Source: Ottelia alismoides
Lineage: Eukaryota; Streptophyta; Magnoliopsida; Alismatales; Hydrocharitaceae
Direction of reading: 5' to 3'
NCBI GenBank assembly: GCA_037367405.1
Contig: JAZKJV010002956.1
Span: forward strand, 1,302,001-1,366,000
Length of the DNA stretch: 64,000 nt
Shown piece after piece: positions 24,457 through 36,119 of this stretch (position 1 is its first letter; every line of letters begins with the position of its first letter). The position numbers and the translations under genes are program-made. The notes under the pieces are model-generated. The model did not search any database. It saw only the letters and a program-made list of their open reading frames with translations, and was not told where the DNA came from.

Positions 24457-26737
24457 ACAATGTGCGTAGCCTATCCTGTAGATTATTTTCTACATTCATT
24501 TGCTTATTCATTGATTCATTGTTGTAATCTAAGATTTATTTTTGCATGCACATACTTATTCAATTATTCTTTGTATATGATTCACTTTGTTAATATTATT
24601 TGATTTTTTATGCTAACATATTTATCTTTGTAAATTTTTTGTGGGGGTCCGCTACACGACGATAGCTAGGAGACAATGCAGTCGAGCTTGGTAGAGACTA
24701 GTTTTCACCTTCTGACTAGTTGGAGTGGTGACAAATGAAGCAAGGAGAAAAAATTTAAAATAAATCTAATTTACCTTAATTATTGAGTGATGAGAGAGAG
24801 AGAGATATTAATTTATATTTTGTAATAATTAAGACTTGGACATTACTCTTCACAAGAGGTCCAGTGCATAGGTGTCTACTATTATGGGGTCCTCGTCGTA
24901 GTTTTCCATGCTTTACAACCTTGTTTTATTTTTTTCATGATGTCATATGTTTTCCTCCTTATTTCTATTTGTTTTGTGTGCATAAGCCCGTAGCTTTTAG
25001 GTTGCTCGAATTGGTAAATAGGTCCAAACCTTTACAAGAATGCATTTACCTATAGTCTCTTACGTTTGGATCTAGTCAAATAAATAAATGCTAGTTATTT
25101 GGACTCAAACACATGCACCGTGAGAGAAATCATACATCGCTAGAAGGACCATTGTGGTGGACACCAAAATATCTCTAAGACCGGACTCTGGGCTTTATCT
25201 CTGAATAATTAAATATGGTTCATCACAACCAGTAGCGACTAGTATTTCGGGTGATTTTGTCGATTGCACACCGCCATGGAAAAAGGTTTAAATATTCTAT
25301 TTTGCATACCACATGGAGAGAGATGTGAAGCATTGTTAGCCCTCTAACTCAGCTTGCATCTTTAGATTTAGTGGTGACATTTCCATCATAGAATTGACTA
25401 GCACAGCTTTTTCACTATCTCAATATGATTCTAAGAACCTAGGACTTAAATGAAAATCTACAAAAATGTTAGGCACTTGTATACAAAATGAAGCAATAAA
25501 AGTGAAAACCCAAAGACACTAATTAAAATAAGAGGACTGCAAAATAACTTTAACCTTAATTAAAATCTGTAATTGACTATCATTGTCCTGGGTTCATAAA
25601 GTCCTTACCTTAGGAGGGGATGAAAACCCCTCCCATGATCGAGGCACGACCCTCTAAGGATCAGAGACAAAAGCTCAATCTGTAAGTACATTGTGTATTG
25701 CCTGAATTTTTGAAGTAATGGCACTTCTTTCGCACGTGACCGAGTAAGACCTCATCGATGATGGTGTTCCTGCCTTGTGTGGAGTATCGACATGGTCTGA
25801 AGTACCAAGCTTAGGCCACTCCCTCACGGGTGTGTTTGTCTCATCTGTTTGTGTTTAAGTAAGGCCTTGCACACTCACGGGTGATTCCGTTGCGAGTGAG
25901 ATCTGAAGTAGTGGTTTCACCTATCATCTTCCTTTATATATTCCTTTGGATGAGTAGGGATCCAAGAATGGTTACAGGGACGTTAAAAAGTGCCAAGTAC
26001 AGGTTACAAAGTAGTAGGAGAGGTACGAGATACTTTTTTGGAATTACTCTCTTTCCTATAAGGTTAGCGTGTTGAGGACTTGTTAGAAGTTATGATTGAA
26101 ATAACAACTCTGGAAATGAAGAGATGATAAATAGACAATCCTCCATAGATTCACATGTCATGAGTTGGTGAACTCAATTTTATATTGTGTTTATGTGGAT
26201 CTAGACTAAGGTTCAAACATCATGTCTTGTGCTCTTGGAAAATTTTTTGTCAATTTAAGCCCTTTCTCTCTTTTTTGCAATCCTTTTATTCCCCAATGAC
26301 CACTGTATCTTACCTCCTGTATCGATCTCCTTTTTTCTCCACGATGGCGATCCATGGATGGTTTAATTGGGACCCCACCGACACCTACATCAATTCCATG
26401 GACTTGAGGTCGTCAATAATTTGAGGCGATTCCCGAGAGCCTGGTTCAGACCTTGCAGGCCGATCTCTAGACTCCTCGTCTCCTTTCCATCTTCTTTGAC
26501 CACCCAATAAATCATACCATTCTTGTCCCACAAACATCGTTGTGAACAGAAGTCGATTTCATTCTACATCTTTTTTCCATTCACAACACTCTGGGATTGA
26601 CCTTAATCTAAGATCCATCTTGGCAGTTGTATTCAATTTCAAGTGATCTAATTGAGATTCTTTCACATTTCAGATAGAAGACAAACCTAGTCCTGGATCT
26701 CAATGTAGAATTCATCTCCTCTGACTTAGACCAAGAG
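24457..26737 (+). other. Gypsy leader with conserved block
   Basis: This is the plus-strand counterpart of the leader at 16063-18192. The segment 25640-26080 is the best conserved: a cgaggcacgaccct box, gggtgtgtttgtctca near 25824-25842, and a 64-codon frame (25881-26075) with LKSAKYRLQSSRRG. Such length before gag is typical of Athila relatives. No internal ribosome entry or splice site can be judged from sequence. Confidence 0.6.
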
Positions 26738-27246
26738 ATGGAACCTCAGGGAAAAGGAAAGGGACAATAGCCTCCACAGCCAGAATCAGGTCATTGCCCT
26801 GACCATAACCAAGTCAACGCTTCGTTGATTGCTTCCATACATTCCATTCAACAACATCTGGCAGAGTAGGCTCTTGTCCATACCATATTTCAGGACATGT
26901 TGAACGATCTATGGAAAGGATCAGGAGGAGGAGGAGGACCCCATGATGACCCTAACAAGAAGAACATGAACCTGAGTGGCAAAAACTGACTCGGAATGAA
27001 ACATACAACCTGGAGATGCCAGATGACTCGGTACACACTCACTTTGATCACAATCCGTAGTTCCTTGTTCTTTTTCCATCATTTCATGGGAACACCAATG
27101 AGGAGCCATATATTCACCTGTAGCAGTTCTCACGCATCTGCCGAACTACCCACTACCCCAACATTTCATTGGATGTAGTGAAGATGGTGGCATTTCCCTT
27201 CAACTACCAAGACAAAGACCTATACTTGGTCGATCATTTGGGAAAG
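26738..27246 (+). pseudogene. Athila-type gag, truncated at LTR C
   Basis: The ATG at 26738 starts a peptide MEPQGKGKGQ that matches gag starts at 16062 (minus) and 60749. Further on the frames give VNASLIASIHSIQQHLAE and NDLWKGSGGGGG, comparable to INNTLIESLETVQQQLRD in the copy at 32625. The core block begins VVKMVAFPFNYQDKDLY and stops at VDHLGK exactly where LTR C begins, so the second half of the core and everything downstream are missing. In-frame stops are present. The truncation is not followed by the rest of gag after the LTR. Confidence 0.8.
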
Positions 27247-28223
27247 TGATGAATACCCATTCATCACTCTTTATTCTTTTATTTTAGCTACAAAACCCTT
27301 GCAAAACATCATGTATATGTGTGTAAAAAGAATAAATTATCAAACTTTATGCATTGTGTAAGTAATAAAAATTAGCATGTTTTTGTGCATAAATAAAAGA
27401 ATAAAGAAATGAAAGAAAAAGAGAGAAATATTTAGAATAAATATTGAGCGACCTAATCCCAAGGGAGGGCTCAACATGGGCCTAACCGCAAAAGAATCCA
27501 AGTAGAGGGAGATAGGGAAGCTCATGTGTATACATGTACCTATGTAAAAAAATAAAAAGAATTTTCCTCTAAATAAAAATGTGTGTTTATTTATTTGTAT
27601 ATATTTTTAAATATAAAATTAAAATGAAAATGGGAAAAATAAATGAAAAATAAAAAGAAATAAAATTCCTTTATTATTGTATATATATAACATGTACATA
27701 GAACCACACATCTATTTATTTTTCCCTTGTAAATAATTAATAAAAATCTAACAAAAGTATTTTCAAATTCCACATTCCATGTGTAAATAAATGAAATAAA
27801 AATTAGAAAAAGAAAAATAAAATAAAAAGGAATAAAATAAAAATCCAAATTCACCTTGTATATATACCATGTAAATATATGTATATACCTATTTATTTAC
27901 TCTATGTAAATAATTAATAAAAATAAAAATAAAAATGCCCTATTATTCCATATTTTATTCTATGAATAAATAAAAAATAAAATTTGAATAAATATATAAA
28001 ATAAATAACTAAAAATCAAAAATAAAAAATACATATGTATATACCTGTATATGATAATAATATTTTGTAAATACCTAAATTATATTTCAAAAAAAATAAA
28101 TAAAAATCACTAAAAAATTATCTGAAAATAAATATACATTTTTCATGTTTTATGTTTTCAAAAATAAGTCATTTATTATATTTAATGAATTTCCAAGTAT
28201 TTAATAAAAGTTGGCCTGTGATT

Positions 28224-28258
28224 GGTCCACGGGGGATTGTTGACCCCCGGTCAACTCT
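28224..28258 (+). promoter_or_regulatory. Conserved U3 stem-loop upstream of TATA
   Basis: The sequence has cacgggggattgttgacccc at its centre, where gggg and cccc arms can pair around a short loop. A 35-base stretch containing it appears identical on the opposite strand in LTR G (58547-58581). Its position about 80-110 bases upstream of the TATA box suggests a promoter element; that role is inferred. Confidence 0.55.
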
Positions 28259-28335
28259 CCCCCCTAGACCAGTCAACCCGGATTTGTGCGCCCAACCCGA
28301 CTTCTGACATTTATCCCTGCCCGATCCGAGCTCCA

Positions 28336-28345
28336 TTTATATAAA
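28336..28345 (+). promoter_or_regulatory. TATA box of LTR C
   Basis: The sequence tttatataaa lies at the boundary between AT-rich U3 and the GC-rich transcribed segment. The aligned positions in LTR G and LTR H also carry TATA-like sequences, and the following segment with gagtgacag is shared by all three. Confidence 0.65.
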
Positions 28346-30927
28346 CCCCAGGTCCTAATTATCCTTGTTACATCCGAGATCCACGTTGGAGCATCCGCAT
28401 AGGGATTCGTGCTTCACGGAACCCTGCCCGACTTCATCTTCTCGGACTTGCAGTGGTATATAGCCCCACCTCCACCGCACAATTCCCTTCATCCTTGGCG
28501 CTGCTCCTTTCTCCCAGGACCTCCATCTCCTTCCATTGAGTGACAGTTTTGCGAGGATGGTGTCGCAGAGAGGAGAGGACGTCGTTAGCGATTGATCTGG
28601 CGACTCCTGCCGTCGTACGCCGCTGCGAGGTGCGCCCGAGCCTCGGGCCCCGACGTCCCTTCGAGGCTACGACCCAGAGCTTCCTAAGCTCATCCCTAGT
28701 CTGCTCCCGTAATCAAGTAGACCCGATACCCTTCTGTTCATCGTCCATTTCGATTTTTACCTTTTCGCTCCGCTAGCTCCGCCCTACTGGCCGGAGCTCC
28801 GCCAGTCCACCCTACCCGTACCGATACCCTCACCGATTCATCGCCATCCTTCCTCCACGAACTAATCACCTCGGTCTTGACCACCTGAGTCAGGATCGAG
28901 CTGAGCTCTTTCCGCCGCCTTTGCCAGAGCTTGCATCCACCTCCCACGTCGCTTCTTTTGTCCATTTTGCGAATAACCCTTGTCGGAGCACTCCTCCGAG
29001 CGAGACCTATCTTCTGTAGGTGAATAAAGGGCACTACCCCCCTTGGCCAAGCTTTCACGCCTTCTCCGGAGCTCCTCCAGGTTGCTCGTCCCTTGCCGGA
29101 CGATCTGACCATTGGATGCTTCATCGGGGGTGACCACCAGACGTGGAGAGCCATCGCGAGCAGGACCACCCTCCCCGATTGTTCATCGGCTCGCTGGATC
29201 GTCTCCACTGAGCCGGGGAACCTCAGCCAGGAGGAGTTCTTCCTTATCTATCACTAGCCGTCGGATCCCTATGTCGCGCCAGTTCAGATCTCCACCGTCC
29301 ATCCTCTACGGTGTCAGACCGTCAGATCGTAGCCTGATGGACACGTGCCCCCACGTTCGCCCGATCGCCTCCACCATTGGATTGTCCAGGCGGCTACACC
29401 AGAGCCCCACATCCGCATCCAACCCCGCCTAGACATCTGGCACCTCACATGCACCGTCATGCGCCTCGGCTGGGTAATTGCACCCACACCCCTGCAGTTT
29501 CTTGTTGTTCTAGTTTAGTTTAATAAATAAATTTTATCTCTTGGACATATTGCACTTAGGACCTTAATACTTCTGGTATTTGCATACTCGTCCCAGTTTG
29601 TGTGATACACGTGCTTCGTCAAGTGATTTTTGGACGATTTGCATTGTATGGGCTCGTAGTTTCTGTGTGTTATGAAATGAAGTTTATTTTCTGATATTTG
29701 CATCCATGGCCCTATGAATGATTTTATTCAACATGTGTTGAATTAGTTGGGTATTTTGCATCTTATTCCCTGGGCTTTTAGCACGTGTTGCTAATAAGCC
29801 ATTGGAACTAAGATTTCTTACACATAGGTCCCTTCGTGCCTTGAACACGTGCGTCGCGCGTGGAAACTTGGAGTTTTTGCACGAGGGACCCCAATGTTTC
29901 TGGATTTGTTACTGTTGAGCCCCTGAAGTTACTTTTTATTACGTATAGGTCCCTTGACACTGTGAAACCTTGTGCAAATTAAATAAAATAACAAATTAAG
30001 TCCAAATCGCGTGAAAATTGGATACATAGCTCCTACCATTGTGTAAAATTTTCACCAAAAATTTGGTACATTTTTAGGCTTTTAGTATTTTTAAAAATTC
30101 AAAAATAGTTGTTTTTGCATCTATCCATATTAGAAAATCATAAAAAAATAAAAACTCTTTTAAAAATTCTAAAAAAATTAGTATTTGTTAATTTTGGTGT
30201 GTTTGATTTTCTATGCATTTTTGGCTATTTTTGAACTTATAAAAACCTTAAAAATTGAAAGACCCTTAAAAACGTATAAAAATTCTAAACAATTGTAGAA
30301 AACTCCAAAAGTAATAAACTCTTTTTCTGAATTTTTTTTGTTGTTTATATTTTTCAAAAAAATTACCTCTAGGCTGTGAAAGACCCATTTGATATTTTTC
30401 ATGGGTCATTGAAGCCTGACTCGACAGTAGCTCACTGTTTTGGCCTTCTTTGATTTTTTGGAAATCGTATAAAAATTAAAAAAATCTCAAAAATTCACCG
30501 AAATAGTAAAAAACCTAAAAAACATTAAAATATTATTGTTTGAATTTTTGGACCCTTTTTGAGTGATTAAATAATTTGTTGAGCTTGCCTTGTATTTGCC
30601 TTTTCTTATTTTCCCTTATTATTAAAAATCTGAAAAAATATAAAAACAAGTACAAACCACCAAAAAGACATTTTCTTCTCATTTTTATCTTGACTACTTC
30701 GTAGGCCGCAAGGCCAATTCGTGCTCCCTAAGTATGACTCTGGATGCTACACCAGACTAATCTCATAGCCAGGACCGCTATTTTTGCTTTTATTGTTTTA
30801 TCTTGTTGTTTGGTGGTCTGCTCTTCACATTTTTCTTGACTGACTAATCTATCTCTTAGATCCGCGTCGTAACGACCCTAGTTCCATTATATTCACCCAA
30901 GTCTTGGTGAGATTTCGGCGATCAGAA

Positions 30928-30945
30928 TGGCGCCGTTGCTGGGGA
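30928..30945 (+). other. Primer-binding site, tRNA-Asp
   Basis: The sequence tggcgccgttgctgggga matches the complement of the plant tRNA-Asp(GTC) 3' end at 17 of 18 positions (t for c at position 13). It is the best preserved primer-binding site here and a hallmark of Athila-like elements. Confidence 0.9.
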
Positions 30946-32269
30946 GCACGACTTAATAGTCACTTTCGATTTTTCCGCAGCTTTCTTTTTCGCGGCTTTT
31001 TGTAGATATTTGTATATATTTTCTATCTGATTCATTTAGACATTTATCTTGACTGACACACTTTTGTTTCTGCTTTTTGCGAGGGCCAGTGGATCGAGGT
31101 GGCTATTTCGGAAGCCGAAGCAACCGCGGGAGTCGGAGGCAGCTTCCTTCTATACGAAGCCGTAGGAGAGCCGCAGGAGAAGAACCGAAGCGAGGGAACC
31201 GAGGAATAGCCGCGAGAAAAAAACCGTAGGATAGCCGTAGATTATCTTAGTTTTTTCAACAGAACTATTCTATTTGTAATAATACAGGGATCTGGACCGA
31301 ACTTGGACACTTGACAGTTTTCGGGGCCTGTTTCGCCGAGCACCGGTGTGCTCGGGGGACCTCACCGGTTTTTTGCGGTTTTTCGCGGCTTTTCGATCGA
31401 TTATTTACTACGTGTCTGATTTACGTGGTTTTCAGCCTTAGCTTAGGATTTTGCTTGATTGTGACGTAATTATTTAGGATCCAAACACCTAATTGCCTGC
31501 CTGTACCTATAGTTCGAATAATTGGATCTAATTAATTAATTCACAAGAAAAAGCTGGCTTATTAGAGCTCTGGTCCACGTGCCTTGAGGAGTCACAAACA
31601 ACGTGTGCAGGATTTGTTATGGCGGACACCGAGTGGCTCCCAAGATAGGACTCCGGAACTAGGCTCGAGTACCCGGCTACCATTCTATCGTGTTGAAATT
31701 GCTCTGCTAGGGATGGTTTTCCGCGTACATCATATAGGTAGTTTATATTCTGTCATTTATTTTATGCGTGGATCACCTTGCATGTAGACTGCTGGAGTCA
31801 GATACGCATCTCTTACTCTACATGCATCATTGATTCCCGCGCATCGGCTTTTTCGTCTTCTCCCCCCTATTTTTGGAATTAAAATAACCAAGAGAACCGA
31901 AAAATTAATTAGGCATTGTTTGTTATTGAAAAATACCTAAGAAATCTAAACCATAAAATTGGGACTGCTAATCCAACTTGACCCTAAAAGACACTCCACT
32001 TAAAAATTTATCTTGGGGAGAGCGACCCCCTCATTGTCTGGTTTGCATACGCAAGAGAGTGACCCGCACACTAGGCTAGAGCCATATCCGAGCCCTGATC
32101 AGACTACCGGCCTTTTATACGGGACAGTCTTTTCGGCGGATTGGACTCCCAACAGGTCACTTAACCGCTCTACTATCTTGACTTGATCACCTAATAAAAA
32201 CTGACAAGATAATTGATCGAACTCTTATGGTCTTCAACTCGCATTGAGTAGGTTAATCCGGGGCTTTGT
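30946..32269 (+). other. Leader of gag-protease unit
   Basis: This 1.3-kb leader is shorter than the other two. From about 31084 to 31245 it has a purine-rich, repetitive tract with variants of agccgtaggagagccg. From 31990 to 32270 it is better balanced in base content. The short frame at 31584-31787 lies near the position of the conserved leader block, but similarity is weak. Confidence 0.55.
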
Positions 32270-32484
32270 TTGCTCATCATAGTTGTTTCCAGATCCCATC
32301 CGCCCGACTCTCCAGATCAAGATGATGGGCAGCAGTCCCTTAGGCAGCCTCTGGCTGCACCGCTTTTCAGCACTCCCGCCCGTCCATCTAGGTTGGTTCG
32401 TGAGAGCCCAGACCTGCTCTCCGAACCCGAGTTCGACTTCGCCTGTTCCCCCTTGACCTCCCTTCCACCACTCCTTAGAAACGA

Positions 32485-33330
32485 GTGCCAGATGCGATAC
32501 AACAGACAGATGATTTATCGGTACCTGAGTTTAGGTCTTTTGCCTTTGCAGAGACCATAGCCGGCAGCAGTGATGACCGAACCGGAGGCCCTCGAGCAGA
32601 GCAGACATATGTCCTAGAACAGGGTGCGATCAACAATACCCTGATCGAATCCCTTGAGACAGTGCAGCAGCAGTTGAGGGATCAGGGTGCATTCGTGATA
32701 GAGATGAGGAGAGAGATGGAGCAGATGAGAGAGGACCGTGAGGAGCACGGGCCCAGAGACGGACCGAGGATACCTGATGATGCGGCAGCAGCCGCAACAG
32801 CCGCAGCAGTAGCAGCAGCAGCAGATACGCCGAGACCGATGCATGATTTGCACAACCCCGGATCGACATTGACGCATCGTTGGGTCGTACTACCAACTAT
32901 CATGGGGGATTTCAAGTTCCCCCCGAACACACTTCAGCTTCTACCATGGTTCCATGGGCTCACCACTGAGGAGCCTCATCTTCATCTCCAGGAGTTCGAG
33001 ATGATCTACAGCACCGTCCACGACCGACAGGTGGACGAGGATACCATCAAGATGATTGCTTTTCCTTTCTCCCTGGTAGACAGAGCAACCAACTGGCTGA
33101 AGCACTTAGGGAAGTTTGTGTACACCTGGGTGCAGCTCCGCAACAAGTACTTGAACAAGTACTATCCACTCGGGCGGACGAACGTAGCAAGAGCCCTGAT
33201 CAGCATCTTCTCTATGCTCTCCAACAAGCAGTTTTACGAGGCATGGGAGAGGTTTAGAGAGCTTACTGACAGATGCCCACACCATGATATCTCGAGCCGA
33301 ACCTTAATCAGAGCTTCTTTTGCGGGTTGA
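32485..33330 (+). pseudogene. Athila-type gag, N-terminal and core part
   Basis: This is a 281-codon open frame. An N-terminal helix-rich part (INNTLIESLETVQQQLRD, residues about 49-66) is followed by an alanine-rich run from GCA/GCC codons (about residues 98-113). The Retrotrans_gag core follows from about residue 135: IKMIAFPFSLVDRATNW, KHLGKFVYTW, NKYLNKYYPLG and FYEAWERFRELTDRCPHH. Gag assembles the particle shell and binds element RNA. The true start may lie further left, since 32270-32560 is open in another frame. The frame ends by a shift near 33290-33325, and homology continues in the frame starting at 33327. It is the longest continuous gypsy frame in the window. Confidence 0.85.
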
Positions 33331-34856
33331 CACCAGAGCTGCAGGGCCTGGTGAACGCTTCTTGTGGTGGGTCCTACTTTGCCAACAATCATGATCAGGT
33401 CTGGGCCATCTACGAGGAGATGGCCAAGAACTATACAGTGATGTCCCAAACCAGACTCTACACTCAAGGATGCCCCTAGCCGCAGACCATCCAGTACCAG
33501 AGGATAGCATGGGTCTACGCCGGTCCTTCTACTTCGTCAGCGGCAACCGCACATGCTGAGTGCACAGCCGCCGACATGGGCATTATCAGTGAGAAGCTGG
33601 ACCGGATGGAGATTATAGAGAAGAAGGAGTGCTAGAGCATATCGTAGATGGATCAGATGGAACAGAGGCTGAGTGACCTGAAGACATAGATCATGGGTCT
33701 CCAGGAGGCACACACGGCTTCTCAACCCCATCTTCAGTCATGAGGAGATCCGAGTGGCAGTGGCAGCTCATCCCAGCGCTCCAGCTCCAGTCATCCTAGA
33801 CATGTCCACCTCGTACAGGCAGAGTCGTACCAGCAGGCGCAGCCTTACTACCAGTCACCACCATCCTTGGACACTCAGATGTTGGTTTACCAGCCGGATC
33901 AGCCTCTGGCAGTACTCCCTCCACCCTCCTACAAGCCCGAGCCGTTGATGGATGTCAACGGGATTTGGTACGACCGACCCCAGCCTGATATCCGACGAGA
34001 CCATCCCGGATTCTTTTGGTCGGCCGGAGGTGCCAGTTCCCAGCAGCAGCCTTCAGGTCATGGTGGACAGTACGTCCAGCAACGAGATCACCAGCAGCAA
34101 CAACCCCCAATGCACCAGCAACAACAGTAGTAGTCATCTCAGTATGGTCCTCGTCCCTATCAGCAGGGACATTCTAGGAGGCGTGATCAACCTCAGCAAC
34201 AGCATCAGCAGTACCCATACCAGCAGCAGCAGCCTCACTACCAGTGAGGCCACCCGTTAGGTTCTCGTGGGCCATCCTATGAGAACCATGCCTTGGACGA
34301 CATAGCGCGCCTCGTGATCGAGAAGCAGGCTACTTTCAGACGGGAGATGGATGAGTTCCTCCAGGAGGTACGGGAGATCGTGAGAGGGAAGGCCGCCATC
34401 CCTTCCCAGATTGAGCCGAACCTGAACAACCTGAAGAGGAAATCTGAGCAGGTAGATTTCACAGAGTATGCCACTCCTGGTGTTACATTTGGTGATATGT
34501 CTGCATATCTGTTTGATACTGATTTTGTTACACTTAGGAGCGGTAGGATGCCAGCAGGCGGCGCCTCGTCTGAGCGACGTTCCCACGCTACTTCAGGAGC
34601 ACCAGGGGAGGAGGAGAGCAGTATTGATGCCACGAGAGACGATGACGGTGGTACTGATGCCACCATGGACGTTGATCCAGCTGACGGTACTAAGGTCGTC
34701 ATTTCACCAGTTCGAGGAGGTGGTACTGACGCCACCCCAGTTGCCGAGCCAGAGCACGGTGCTGAGGCCGCGAGTCGACATGCCGTGGGTGGTGCTGAGG
34801 CCACCATTTCTACTTCTGCTAGTCCTGTAGTCTTTCCATATGTACATGTATCTTAG
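33327..34856 (+). pseudogene. Athila-type gag, C-terminal part
   Basis: The reading frame begins with LTPELQGLVNASCGGSYF, the conserved segment that follows the Gag core, and then a glutamine- and proline-rich low-complexity region (about 33860-34250) made largely of CAG codons. It ends with IARLVIEKQATFRREMDEF (from 34302) and a Gly/Ala/Thr-rich linker. Stops interrupt this frame at 33477, 33633, 33645, 33687, 33741, 34128, 34131, 34245 and 34854. All are TAG except the TGAs at 33741 and 34245. No CCHC zinc knuckle was read, which is common in Athila Gag. The frame is the same as that of the protease downstream. Confidence 0.8.
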
Positions 34857-35669
34857 GACACTTCTGGGAATAAAGGAAAGGATTTCTTTTCTTCTTCTTC
34901 TTCTGATCCACCTGTGGTGCATGATGATGTATCTGTGGATTCTGCCATGCTTGAGCAGCCGAGACCCTCTCCTAGACCATCATCTAAGAAGGACTCTGTA
35001 GTCCCCTTCCCTAGAGCACTCCATTTGGGTAAGGGGCAGAAAAAAGAAAATGCCAAAAAGAACCAACAGCTAGAGTTCAGCCAACAGATGATCGACAGAT
35101 TCCATATCCAGCTGACTCTCCAGGAGGCCTTGGAGCACATCTCTCTACTCCAGAGATCGCTCAGAGACAGGACCACAGTTAGGAGGATGAGGAGGAACCA
35201 CCAGTCTGAGATCCTTGTGCTTACCCGGGCCACGTGTTTCGCGATCCAGAACCGTCTGCCGGCCAAGAGGCCAGATTCAGGAGCCCCGTATGTCATATGC
35301 CATATCCATGAGCGTAGGTTCGACCGAACTCTATTAGACAGCGGTTCTTCGATCAACCTACTTCCGGCAGCCCTTCTCGACCGCTTCGAGTTGGGCACTC
35401 TACGACAGAGCAGGACAGTCCTTCAGTTTGTTGATCGATCTGTCAAGAGGCCGAAGGGGTTGCTGAGGGACGTTGTCGTCACGATTCAGGGCCTCCAATT
35501 CCCCATGGACTTCGTTGCGTTGGACAAGGAGATCCCTGAGTCTGTGACCGATACACCCATCATTCTAGGTCGCCCGTTCTTGGACACAGCCAAGGCAGTG
35601 ATCGACCATGATAGTGGGAAGGTATACTTTCGTGTCGAGGGTGAGAGTTTACAAATAGAGACGGTATAG
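34857..35669 (+). pseudogene. Athila-type aspartic protease region
   Basis: This region is open until the TAG at 35667. A serine-rich stretch leads into a helix-rich segment, QLTLQEALEHISLLQRSL (about 35108-35161), the counterpart of the linker at 13528-13854. The protease domain follows with LLDSGSSINLLP (35331-35366), keeping the catalytic aspartate, and then FPMDFVALDKE and ILGRPFLDTAKAVID. Spacing between the two boxes is normal. The protease would mature the polyprotein in particles. The domain itself is uninterrupted, unlike the copy at 13105-13480, but the upstream stops prevent expression as a polyprotein. Confidence 0.88.
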
Positions 35670-36115
35670 GATATCAGAGAAAGAGATTCAACTTGCTCAG
35701 AGCCGAGCACAGATTCGGAGCATATGACAAAGTCAGGGCGAGACATCCACCATGACTGCGATTTTTTGATCACAGATGATGAGGCAGTTTGGGCAGATCC
35801 AGTCGCACAGGCCATCCTCTCACCTTCAGAGTTCGCTGATGTAGAGAAACCAGCAGAGGAGAGCTTGGAGAGTGCATTCCATGTCCAGGATACCTTTCAG
35901 GCCGCAGATTCAGTTCCTGATCGCGATACAGATTTTTGTGATTATGATCCCTCGGAGTCAGATACTGATTGGGCAGAGTTTGATGATTTCACACCGTGTC
36001 TGACTTCCACTGAGCCTACAACTGAGGAGGTTGATTCTGTGAGCCACGTGCAGCGATACGTGAGGTGTGGGTTATTTGCTTGTTTAGTCTTGTTTTTCCT
36101 TAGTATTATTGATTG
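35670..36115 (+). pseudogene. Acidic tail after protease, cut by LTR D
   Basis: The same frame stays open to 36200 after the TAG at 35667. It encodes an acidic stretch with FCDYDPSESDTDWAEFDDF. In Athila polyproteins an acidic, poorly conserved linker separates protease from reverse transcriptase. Here the frame runs straight into LTR sequence (hydrophobic residues after about 36070), so the RT fingers are never reached. The junction lies between about 36070 and 36130. Confidence 0.65.
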
Positions 36116-36119
36116 TGTA

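Larger units (their letters stand above)
27247..30924 (+). repeat. Gypsy LTR C, complete, 3.68 kb
   Basis: It starts tgatgaatacccattcatca, an 8-bp inverted repeat around a 4-base loop, and ends cggcgatca, three bases before a good primer-binding site. U3 is very AT-rich (27260-28200). It is followed by a stem-loop (28224-28258), a TATA box, and a GC- and CpG-rich transcribed segment (28230-29480). The rest is AT-rich U5. It is the best preserved member of the C/D/G/H subfamily and serves as 5' LTR of the gag-protease unit to its right. Confidence 0.85.

Noticed and set aside
28738..29208. 156-codon minus-strand open frame in LTR C
   Set aside because: It is antisense to the GC-rich transcribed segment of the LTR, where stop codons are rare by composition. 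No motif was found, and the aligned part of LTR H does not keep the frame.
32614..32930. Leucine/cysteine- and alanine-rich minus-strand frames
   Set aside because: They are antisense readings of the GCA/GCC codon run in gag, a known cause of spurious open frames.
34853..35398. 181-codon minus-strand open frame
   Set aside because: It is antisense to the gag-protease frame, which has clear protease motifs. It is a shadow of the real coding strand.
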